In this document: positions 9,521 to 17,842 of the stretch, piece by piece
How positions within the stretch are numbered: position 1 is the stretch's first letter
Layout of the letters: every line of letters begins with the position of its first letter
Assembly: GCA_030591505.1 (NCBI GenBank)
Contig: JAUVAY010000003.1
Location: forward strand, 1 to 43,916
Source: Flavobacteriales bacterium
GTDB lineage: Bacteria > Bacteroidota > Bacteroidia > Flavobacteriales_D > JAHECK01
Direction of reading: 5' to 3'
DNA: 43,916 bases
The notes under the pieces: model-generated
The model's database searches: none
What the model was told of the DNA's origin: nothing
What the model saw: only the letters and a program-made list of their open reading frames with translations
Made by a program: the position numbers and the translations under genes

Positions 9521-11524
9521 ATGACCATAAAGGAAATACAAGTTGACATACGCCAGGGAATTCCAACTGAGATCCCCGTTAAAAAAGAATACGACACTAC
9601 GATTAGTCATGCTCCTAAACGAAAAGACATTCTTTCTGTAGATGAGAAAAGACTGGCTTTAAAAAATGCGCTTCGCTATTTCCCAGTTCATCAACACACA
9701 GAATTAGCAAAGGATTTTTCTGAGGAATTATTAAACTACGGAAGAATTTACATGCATCGTTATCGTCCGGACTACCCAATTTTTGCTCGAAGTATCGATG
9801 ACTATCCGGGTAAATGCTTACAAGCAAGAGCCATCATGGTGATGATACAGAACAACCTTGATTACTCGATCGCTCAGCATCCTCATGAGCTCATTACTTA
9901 TGGAGGAAATGGTGCCGTGTTTCAAAATTGGGCACAATATCGCCTGACGATGAAATATCTATCTGAAATGTCAGATGAACAAACACTTGTCATGTATTCT
10001 GGTCACCCCCAAGGCTTATTTCCAAGTCACAAAAATGCTCCCCGGGTGGTGGTAACAAATGGTATGATGATCCCAAATTATTCTAGTCAGGATGACTGGG
10101 AAAAATTTAATGCTTTAGGCGTTACTCAATATGGACAAATGACAGCCGGATCGTTCATGTATATTGGCCCTCAAGGAATTGTTCATGGTACAACGATCAC
10201 TGTCTTAAACGCAGGAAGAATGATTGACCCGACAGGTAGTCTTGCCGGAAAAATATTTCTTACCTCCGGGTTAGGAGGAATGAGTGGAGCTCAACCAAAA
10301 GCTGGAGATATCGCAGGATGCATTAGCATTGTAGCTGAAATAGATCCTATAGCAACTTATAAGCGCCATGAACAAGGTTGGGTAAAGGAAGTGATCACTA
10401 CACTCGATGAGCTAGTAAATCGAGTTAGAATAGCTAAAGAAAACAAAGAAGTTGTTTCTATAGCCTACCTTGGAAACATTGTAGATGTATGGGAAAAGTT
10501 TGATGAGGAGAATATTTTTGTCGACATGGGATCTGATCAGACTTCATTACATAACCCATGGGCAGGAGGGTACTATCCGGCTGGTCTTAGTTATGAAGAA
10601 GGAAAAGTAATGATGGCTGAAGATCCCGATCAATTTAAAATTCATGTAAAAGACTCATTGAGAAGGCAAGTAAAAGCGATCAATAAGCATACAGAAAAAG
10701 GAACTTATTTCTTCGATTACGGAAATGCATTCTTATTAGAAGCTTCTCGTGCAGGGGCTGATATTATGGCGGACAATGGTAAGGACTTTAAATACCCTTC
10801 TTATGTACAGGACATTATGGGCCCTATGTGTTTCGATTATGGTTTTGGACCTTTCCGTTGGGTATGTACCTCAGGAAAACCTGAAGACCTTTTAAAAACA
10901 GATAAACTGGCTCTTGAAACAATGAATGAGATCATGAGCCATTCTCCTGAAGAAATCAAGCAGCAAATGGCTGATAATATTCAGTGGATAAAAGGAGCAC
11001 AAGAAAATAAGCTGGTTGTAGGCTCTCAGGCAAGAATTTTATATGCTGATGCTGAAGGACGGATTAAAATAGCCAAGGCTTTTAATGATGCGATCGCACA
11101 AGGAGAGATCGGACCTGTGGTATTGGGTAGAGATCATCATGATGTTTCCGGTACTGATTCACCATTTCGGGAAACAGCTAATATATATGACGGTTCACAA
11201 TTTACTGCAGATATGGCCATTCAAAATGTTATTGGAGATTCATTCCGAGGAGCTACATGGGTTTCCATTCACAATGGTGGCGGCGTAGGATGGGGAGAGG
11301 TGATAAATGGAGGATTTGGAATGGTCTTAGATGGTACTGCAGATGCCGAAATGCGCTTAAAACAAATGTTGTATTGGGATGTAAATAATGGGATCGCGCG
11401 TAGAAACTGGGCGAGAAATTCAGAAGCTATTTTTGCAATTAAAAGAGCGATGGCTGAGAATCCTGATCTTAAAGTAACGCTTCCGTCAATTGCTGATGAT
11501 GAATTATTGGAAGGGTTCTTTTAA
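9521..11524 (+). CDS. hutU: Urocanate hydratase
   Basis: 667 aa; YGGNGAVFQNWAQYRLTMKYL, LVMYSGHPQGLFPS, GLGGMSGAQPKAG, FRWVCTSGKPEDL. Confidence 0.94.
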   Translation: MTIKEIQVDIRQGIPTEIPVKKEYDTTISHAPKRKDILSVDEKRLALKNALRYFPVHQHTELAKDFSEELLNYGRIYMHRYRPDYPIFARSIDDYPGKCLQARAIMVMIQNNLDYSIAQHPHELITYGGNGAVFQNWAQYRLTMKYLSEMSDEQTLVMYSGHPQGLFPSHKNAPRVVVTNGMMIPNYSSQDDWEKFNALGVTQYGQMTAGSFMYIGPQGIVHGTTITVLNAGRMIDPTGSLAGKIFLTSGLGGMSGAQPKAGDIAGCISIVAEIDPIATYKRHEQGWVKEVITTLDELVNRVRIAKENKEVVSIAYLGNIVDVWEKFDEENIFVDMGSDQTSLHNPWAGGYYPAGLSYEEGKVMMAEDPDQFKIHVKDSLRRQVKAINKHTEKGTYFFDYGNAFLLEASRAGADIMADNGKDFKYPSYVQDIMGPMCFDYGFGPFRWVCTSGKPEDLLKTDKLALETMNEIMSHSPEEIKQQMADNIQWIKGAQENKLVVGSQARILYADAEGRIKIAKAFNDAIAQGEIGPVVLGRDHHDVSGTDSPFRETANIYDGSQFTADMAIQNVIGDSFRGATWVSIHNGGGVGWGEVINGGFGMVLDGTADAEMRLKQMLYWDVNNGIARRNWARNSEAIFAIKRAMAENPDLKVTLPSIADDELLEGFF

Positions 11525-11601
11525 TGGTTAACCGCTGAAAACGCTAATGATATTTGTTCAGAGACACAATGCAATGTGTCCCTACCCTATTCTAACTGTT
11601 T

Positions 11602-12381
11602 TTAATTTAAATCAAAATGCGTCTTTTGTAACATCAACGCGGATGCAGGAGCAATATAATCGAAGTGCGGTGTGAGTTCATCAGTAAAACTCCTTTGGAA
11701 TTCATCAATAGTTATAGCACCCTTACCCAATTGATATAGTTGTCCCATCATTAAGCGAACCTGATTACGAAGAAAGCCTTTTGAATGGATATGAAATGCC
11801 CATGTTTCCTTAGGAAAAAAACTAGCGCTCATCACTTTATTTACCTCAATTCGACTATAAGTGATGTTTCTAATAAAAGTAGCATTCTCTTTTGGCTTTG
11901 TACAATACCTTTTAAAATTATGTTCTCCTTCAAATAAGAGCGCTCCTTTTTTCATCAACTCGATATCCAATACCTCATCAAAACTATGCATAAAGGGTGC
12001 TGAAAAAGGATGATTTTTCTCACCATGAGCAAATAAATATACATACTCTTTCAACTTAGGGGTTTGGATAATGTTAAACTCAGCATTTACCTCTTCTATA
12101 GAAACAGCTCTGATATCAGACGGTAAATTGCTATTAAAATCAGTCAAAAATTCATCTAGGTCTATCGATTTTTGTAAAAACATTTCAAATGCCATGTCAT
12201 CGGCTGAAACCATCGCATCAGTTCGCGAACTCCCTAATGTTTTATACTTTTCATCAGTAAATACAAAACTCAGTGTTTTATCCACCATCTGATGAATTGT
12301 TTTAACAACAGGTTGCTTGGCCCAACCATGAAAACGATAGCCTAAATACTGAATACGGATCAGGTAGAAATTATTCCACAT
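11602..12381 (-). CDS. TruA-like tRNA pseudouridine synthase (divergent)
   Basis: YLGYRFHGWAKQP, SSRTDAMVSADD (cf. GRTDxGVHA), GFLRNQVRLMMGQL. Confidence 0.82.
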   Translation of the reverse strand: MWNNFYLIRIQYLGYRFHGWAKQPVVKTIHQMVDKTLSFVFTDEKYKTLGSSRTDAMVSADDMAFEMFLQKSIDLDEFLTDFNSNLPSDIRAVSIEEVNAEFNIIQTPKLKEYVYLFAHGEKNHPFSAPFMHSFDEVLDIELMKKGALLFEGEHNFKRYCTKPKENATFIRNITYSRIEVNKVMSASFFPKETWAFHIHSKGFLRNQVRLMMGQLYQLGKGAITIDEFQRSFTDELTPHFDYIAPASALMLQKTHFDLN

Positions 12382-12493
12382 TTTATCGATTGCTATTTTT
12401 TTTCAATTTATGCTAAATAAATCATTTCTAATACTGACAATTATCAATACTTATTAAGTATCCCGAATGTAATTTTATCAAAAATTTATAATC

Positions 12494-13393
12494 ATGAAGA
12501 GAATTCTTTTAATAATAATTATCGCATTAATTCCTTATTTGGTAATTGCTCAAACATTTAAGCCCTATACCATTGGGGTAATAAATGAAAAACCACTAAA
12601 TGAAGTAAAAAACTCTGTAGCTTCTGCTATGCAAACCAATAATTTTGATGTTGTTGGTGAGTATATGCCCGCCAATGATAAAACGCGTTGGGTCTTGGTA
12701 GTAACACATAATGAGTTACTAAAAGCAGTAGCAAAAGAAGGCGGATTACGTGGTTTTGCAGCTACATTAAGAATCGCCATAACCGAGGAAGAAGGAAAAA
12801 CATTTATTTCTTACACCAGTCCTGAATATTGGGGTAGAGCTTACTATCAGGATTCATTTGATAATGTCGCTAAAAATTATAAGACTGTTTCCTCCGATTT
12901 TGTAAAAGCTATGAGTACACTTGGAAGTTATGATGGAAATGTTTTTGGTTGTGAAAAAGGATTAGAAGCCAAAGATTTGCTGAAGTATCATTACATGATG
13001 GGGATGCCTTATTTTGATGACACGGAAGAACTGGAAGATTTTGATAATCAGGCAGAAGCCATAAAGAAAATAGAAGCCAATTTAAAGAATGGTGTAGACA
13101 ATGTGAAACAAGTCTATAAAGTTGACATTCCAGACCGTGATATGGTTTTATATGGTTTTGCATTGGGTGGTGAAAATGGAGAATCAACTTTTTTACCAAT
13201 CATTGATATAACAAAGCCATTGCATACTGCATTTCTACCTTATGAGCTACTCGTAGTAGATGGAGAAGTACATATTCTTCACGGAAGATTTAGAATAGCC
13301 ATCGCCTTTCCTGACCTAACGATGGGAACATTTACAAAGATCATGTCAACTCCAGGCGATATTGAAGATATGTTGGAGGAATTAGTGGACTAA
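12494..13393 (+). CDS. Secreted DUF302-like protein
   Basis: Signal peptide; FKPYTIGVINEKPLNEVKNSVASAMQTNNFDVVGEY resembles the DUF302 fold. Confidence 0.6.
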   Translation: MKRILLIIIIALIPYLVIAQTFKPYTIGVINEKPLNEVKNSVASAMQTNNFDVVGEYMPANDKTRWVLVVTHNELLKAVAKEGGLRGFAATLRIAITEEEGKTFISYTSPEYWGRAYYQDSFDNVAKNYKTVSSDFVKAMSTLGSYDGNVFGCEKGLEAKDLLKYHYMMGMPYFDDTEELEDFDNQAEAIKKIEANLKNGVDNVKQVYKVDIPDRDMVLYGFALGGENGESTFLPIIDITKPLHTAFLPYELLVVDGEVHILHGRFRIAIAFPDLTMGTFTKIMSTPGDIEDMLEELVD

Positions 13394-13436
13394 ATATAAT
13401 GTACGTCTTATAGATAACCCATTGCAATTGGGTTGT

Positions 13437-13468
13437 AAAGGTCGAGTGTAAACTCGACCTTTTTTATT
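13437..13468 (+). terminator. Intrinsic terminator
   Basis: aaaggtcgagt-gtaa-actcgaccttt followed by T tract. Confidence 0.85.
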
Positions 13469-13780
13469 TTATATACAGCACAATTACTTGATATGTTTGA
13501 CGCGATAACTTGATATATTCAGTGTGTTAATTTGCTGACAATGTCATAATAGTGTCACTTTATATTCCAAATATGAATATATCTGCCTTTTTCGAAAACC
13601 TGCTTACTTCATAACGTTTTCAATATCACAGCATAATTGACACGTAAAATTAATGAAATAATTATAAGTAATATATTGAATGCGTGTTACTTATGTAGAT
13701 ATATGCAATGATTATCTGTGTTAATGTAAGTAGAATAAATAATATTTATGTCTCCGCGTATGATTTCAATCAATACTATC

Positions 13781-13796
13781 TGTGACCTAAATCACA
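13781..13796. promoter_or_regulatory. CRP/FNR-family operator-like palindrome TGTGACCTAAATCACA
   Basis: Perfect TGTGA-N6-TCACA, about 95 bp upstream of the respiratory locus. Confidence 0.7.
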
Positions 13797-13823
13797 TTTG
13801 TAAATAATCAGGGTCATAAAATA

Positions 13824-13838
13824 ATCACTATTTGTGAT
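13824..13838. promoter_or_regulatory. Second palindrome ATCAC-TATTT-GTGAT, possible operator
   Basis: Perfect 5-bp arms, same half-site letters in outward orientation. Confidence 0.35.
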
Positions 13839-13869
13839 GGACATTTACTGTAAATATTGACAAAAACAA

Positions 13870-15117
13870 ATGTTCAAAAAAACAAATATCATGAAAACAA
13901 AATCATTTTTAATGTTAATGACACTTGGAGGCGCACTCCTTTTTACTACATCTTGTAAAGACGATGTTGAAGATCCTCCTCCACCTCCTCCTCCGGGACC
14001 GGGTGAAAGTACAACTGAATTAAAAGTAGCTAAATTCACTTCTGCACCAGACATGGATGGAACTATTGATGACATGTGGGCAAATGCTCAAAAATTAGTA
14101 GGTACTACTTCTGTTCCTACATTAGATCCAAGAGATACTTACTTAAACTCTGATGGAGAAGGTACTGAAGAAGATCTTGGTTTATTTTACCCATACTCAG
14201 GAGAAGAAAATGACTTCACATTACGTGCTGGTTATAAAGACGACAGAATCTATTTCTTAATGGAATGGGTTGATGGTGATGATAGTAAAGACAGACAGTC
14301 TTGGTACTTTGATGAAGATGATCATCTTTGGAAAGGTGAGCATAAATATGCTAACGAAGTAAATGACAAATTTTACGAAGATAAATTTGCATTCTTATTT
14401 CCAATAGGAGAGGTTAATAATTTCAGTAGCTCTACTTGTTATGCTACTTGTCACCAAGCTTCATCAATCGCAACTCCAAAAGACAAACATACTAGACACT
14501 ACTTAAAAGAGGATGGTCAATTAGTTGATATGTGGCATTGGAAACGCGTAAGAGGAACGTATATGGGTCAAATTGATGATCAACAAATGACTTATGTTGC
14601 CCCTCCTTACGATTCAGGTTCAAATGGTAGAACTGGTGACGAAGGTGGAGCTGGTTATGCTAACAACTCACAAACATTATTCAATGGTTCTGTAGATGTA
14701 AGTGTACCTCTATATGTTGTTCCTAATGGAACAGATTATTACTGGATCAGTGTTGATGACTTCGGTGGAAGTGCAGTATTAGTAGAATCTGTTGATGAAA
14801 TGGGTGTTTTAACATTACTTGGTGGAGCTACCATCGATCCTAATGGTGATACTGGTTATGCACAAGGTTCAGGTAACAAACGTATTCCTAGTGTTACTAC
14901 ACATGCATTTACTGGTGGAAGAGCTGATATTGAAATCACTGCTGTATATACTGGTTCTGGTTGGATCTGTGAATTCACACGTTTACTTGACACTGGTGAT
15001 GTTGATGATGTAGTATTTGATATCACTGAAGAATTAGACTTTGGTTTAGCAATATTTGATAACGCTGCAATCGCACACGGAATCAAGCCAGGTCTGAAAA
15101 TGACTTACGTTCAATAA
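13870..15117 (+). CDS. Surface-type lipoprotein with ethylbenzene-dehydrogenase/cytochrome c-552-like heme-binding domain; likely true start 13891
   Basis: Lipobox LLFTTSC followed by KDDVED and a Pro linker; LVDMWHWKRVRG and LDFGLAIFDNAAIAHGIKPGLKM typical of EB_dh domains; CYATCH motif. Confidence 0.75.
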   Translation: MFKKTNIMKTKSFLMLMTLGGALLFTTSCKDDVEDPPPPPPPGPGESTTELKVAKFTSAPDMDGTIDDMWANAQKLVGTTSVPTLDPRDTYLNSDGEGTEEDLGLFYPYSGEENDFTLRAGYKDDRIYFLMEWVDGDDSKDRQSWYFDEDDHLWKGEHKYANEVNDKFYEDKFAFLFPIGEVNNFSSSTCYATCHQASSIATPKDKHTRHYLKEDGQLVDMWHWKRVRGTYMGQIDDQQMTYVAPPYDSGSNGRTGDEGGAGYANNSQTLFNGSVDVSVPLYVVPNGTDYYWISVDDFGGSAVLVESVDEMGVLTLLGGATIDPNGDTGYAQGSGNKRIPSVTTHAFTGGRADIEITAVYTGSGWICEFTRLLDTGDVDDVVFDITEELDFGLAIFDNAAIAHGIKPGLKMTYVQ

Positions 15118-15136
15118 TTAATATAACATTATTTAT

Positions 15137-15163
15137 GGGGCGTCAATCAACAGTTGGCGCCTC
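15137..15163 (+). terminator. Hairpin between first and second locus genes (possible attenuator)
   Basis: ggggcgtcaa-tcaacag-ttggcgcctc, 10 bp with two G-U pairs; no strong T tract. Confidence 0.4.
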
Positions 15164-15274
15164 ATTAGTATATAGTCAAGCGGTCTGAATAACATTTAAA
15201 AAATTGACTATTAAGATCTTTGAAATATATTTTCTTTAAATTTAAAGAGTCAATATTAACAAACAGATACTATT

Positions 15275-15646
15275 ATGGAATTAAAAAGAGCTTTTAAAGC
15301 ACTCGGCACTTGTTTGATCATTGCCATGCTATTTACCACTGCTTGTCAAAGCGACAAGGTCTACCCTCCACAAATTGAAGGAGATGTGAGTTACGCAAAT
15401 GATATGCAACCCTTCTTTAACGCAATGTGTACCGAATGTCATAATGGCACAGGTATTCCTCTTAACTTATTAGCAGATGTTTCTTATGATGCTCTATTCA
15501 CCGGAAACTATGTAGATACAACTGATGCATCAGCAAGTGTGCTCTATGTAAAAATAGTAGCCCCTAATAGTATGGAAAGTTATGCTTCAGATGTTCAAAG
15601 GTCAATGACATTGAAGTGGATCGAACAAGGAGCTAAAAACAACTAA
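15275..15646 (+). CDS. Monoheme cytochrome c-like lipoprotein
   Basis: Lipobox MLFTTACQSD; NAMCTECHNG heme motif. Confidence 0.85.
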   Translation: MELKRAFKALGTCLIIAMLFTTACQSDKVYPPQIEGDVSYANDMQPFFNAMCTECHNGTGIPLNLLADVSYDALFTGNYVDTTDASASVLYVKIVAPNSMESYASDVQRSMTLKWIEQGAKNN

Positions 15647-15656
15647 AATAAAAGCT

Positions 15657-16580
15657 ATGAAAAAGATTTTTAATACACCGACGAATACGATGAAACTTAG
15701 CTTTACATTTCTTTTGGTTTTTGTAATGCTTTCAATGTCTACCACTGTTTCTGCACAAGATGAAACTGAAGCAAAAGAAGAAATTAAGAAACCTGAAAAA
15801 CCAGCACGACCGGCTTACGAAAGTGCCTACTGGTTTGATGGTCAGAATGGAGTAGTATACAATAAGAAAACACTAGAATTTGCTATTCAACACCGTTTTG
15901 GATTAATCGGATCAGACCCTAAAGAATTATTAGGCCTTTATGGACCTTCAACCAATACTCGACTAGGATTATCTTATGTACCGATAAAAAATCTTAGTGT
16001 TGGCTTAGGTTACACTAAGTATAAATTCGTATTGGATCTGAATGCAAAGTACATGATCCTGACGCAAACAAAATCGAATTCCATGCCTTTTTCATTGAGT
16101 TACTATGTGAATATGGGAATCGAGATGCAGGATAAAGAGAATTATGAAACCTACTCTCATCGAATGAATTATTTCCATACCCTTATATTAATGAGAAGAT
16201 TTAATAAAAATTTCTCAGCACACATCTCTCCTTCATTCATTCATTATAATGCAGTAAAAGTTGAAGTACAAGACGATGGAAGTGAATTGTCAATGGATAA
16301 TAATTCTTACGGAATAAGTGTTGGTGCACGCTATAAGATCAACTCTACCTTAATCATTATGGCTGGTTATGACCAACCTTTAACGCAGCATGCTATTAAC
16401 CAACCGCTGCCTTCAATAAATGTTGGACTAGAGATCGCCACTTCAAATCATGCCTTCCAGATCATCTTTACCAATTACAACAAAATTCAGCCTCAAGAGA
16501 ATTTTATGTATAACCAAAATGATTTTGGTCAAGGTCAGTGGCTTATCGGATTTAACATAACTCGCTTGCGCTCATTATAA
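15657..16580 (+). CDS. Outer-membrane beta-barrel protein (DUF5777-like)
   Basis: Signal peptide ending VSAQ; alternating amphipathic strands; FAIQHRFGLIG... and NHAFQIIFTNYNKI-QPQENFMYNQND resemble DUF5777 proteins. Confidence 0.7.
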   Translation: MKKIFNTPTNTMKLSFTFLLVFVMLSMSTTVSAQDETEAKEEIKKPEKPARPAYESAYWFDGQNGVVYNKKTLEFAIQHRFGLIGSDPKELLGLYGPSTNTRLGLSYVPIKNLSVGLGYTKYKFVLDLNAKYMILTQTKSNSMPFSLSYYVNMGIEMQDKENYETYSHRMNYFHTLILMRRFNKNFSAHISPSFIHYNAVKVEVQDDGSELSMDNNSYGISVGARYKINSTLIIMAGYDQPLTQHAINQPLPSINVGLEIATSNHAFQIIFTNYNKIQPQENFMYNQNDFGQGQWLIGFNITRLRSL

Positions 16581-16604
16581 TTCATAAGAACTTAAAAACA
16601 GAAG

Positions 16605-16877
16605 ATGAAAAAGAGTTCGGAAAATAAATCAGGATTATCAAGAAGAAAGGTCCTCCCTCTCATTGGGGGAGGTTTGTTACTTCCTTTTCTAGGTTTTGGA
16701 AAAAAGAGAGACAAGCCATTCGAAGAAGAGGATGCTTCTTACCAAACAATGCTTACGAAAGATGGCAGACTTGTAAAAGTCAAGTCCCACGTAGTTAAAA
16801 AATCGAAAAAGGTCGAAAATAAAGTTTCTAATCGCTCACTCCTTAAATGGCTTAACAAAGACCAAAAAGGAACTTAA
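16605..16877 (+). CDS. Small Tat-leader protein, 90 aa, no cofactor motif
   Basis: LSRRKVLPLIGGGLLLPFLGFG twin-arginine signal, then MLTKDGRLVKVKSHVV. Confidence 0.72.
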   Translation: MKKSSENKSGLSRRKVLPLIGGGLLLPFLGFGKKRDKPFEEEDASYQTMLTKDGRLVKVKSHVVKKSKKVENKVSNRSLLKWLNKDQKGT

Positions 16878-16888
16878 CTGTTAACATT

Positions 16889-17842
16889 ATGAAGAAATCT
16901 GATGATAAATCAAGAAGAAGCTTTCTTAATAATGGGCTTACCATTGGTGCATTTTCTATTATTAGCGGATCGCTGATCGCATCTAAACTTTTTGGAAATG
17001 ATGAGCCTGATGAAGAGTTAGTTGAAGTAATGACCACTGAAGGAGACATAATTAAAGTCCCTGCAAGTGAAGTGGAAGAAGTCCCAAAAAAACCTGCATA
17101 CAATGAACGTGAAGGATTTGCGAATCGCAAATTTGTAATGGTCGTTGATCTGGCAAAATGTAGAAATGCACTAAAATGCCAGGATGCGTGTAATAAACAC
17201 CATTATATAGTTGGCGATAATGCATGGTTAAAAGTTTATAAAATGCAAGAGAGCGAACAAACCGCTCCTTACTGGATGCCAATGATGTGTCAACATTGCG
17301 ACGAACCTGCTTGTGTAACGGTTTGCCCGGTAGATGCAACTTTTAAACGACGTGATGGCATCGTACTTATAGATAACGAACAATGCATCGGTTGTCGTTT
17401 CTGCATGGCAGCATGCCCCTACTCTACTCGAGTATTTAACTGGAATGATCCAGAACAAGAAACAGCACTAGCAGAAGAAGAACATCCAGCTGAACATTCC
17501 GCTGATCATTGTGGACATCCGAGTATTAAAGGAACTGTTGACAAATGTGATTTCTGTCCACATAGCATAGACAAAGGAGAACTACCTCACTGTGTTGCTG
17601 CTTGTCCGAATGATGTGTTCTTATTCGGTGATGCTTATGAAGATACTGTTACCAATGGTAGTGGTCAATCTTACCGATTAAGCGAATTGCTAGAAGAAAA
17701 AGCTGGCTATAGACTTATGGAAGGACTGGGTACAGAACCAAGTGTTTTCTACTTACCTCCTGTAGATAGATCAGACGCCTTTGAAGATGGGCTAAAAGAG
17801 TATAGAGAATTTAATTCCGTTAAAAAACCTGAAGAGCTATGA
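16889..17842 (+). CDS. Tat-exported 4Fe-4S ferredoxin-type electron-transfer subunit (DmsB/HybA/NrfC superfamily)
   Basis: Tat-like SRRSFLNNG; CQHCDEPACVTVCP, CIGCRFCMAACPY, CDFCPHSIDKGELPHCVAACP. Confidence 0.9.
   Translation: MKKSDDKSRRSFLNNGLTIGAFSIISGSLIASKLFGNDEPDEELVEVMTTEGDIIKVPASEVEEVPKKPAYNEREGFANRKFVMVVDLAKCRNALKCQDACNKHHYIVGDNAWLKVYKMQESEQTAPYWMPMMCQHCDEPACVTVCPVDATFKRRDGIVLIDNEQCIGCRFCMAACPYSTRVFNWNDPEQETALAEEEHPAEHSADHCGHPSIKGTVDKCDFCPHSIDKGELPHCVAACPNDVFLFGDAYEDTVTNGSGQSYRLSELLEEKAGYRLMEGLGTEPSVFYLPPVDRSDAFEDGLKEYREFNSVKKPEEL

Noticed and set aside
9521-11524. Histidine utilisation operon
   Set aside because: Only hutU is present; no hutH, hutI or hutG/F neighbours within the window.
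13845-14075. Minus-strand ORF with poly-Gly run
   Set aside because: It is antisense to the poly-Pro linker of the lipoprotein at 13870; no independent coding evidence.
16605-16877. Confident remnant of a molybdopterin oxidoreductase
   Set aside because: Only a Tat leader and a short DGRLVKV-like stretch are visible; too little to call a MopB relic, kept only as an option in a finding.
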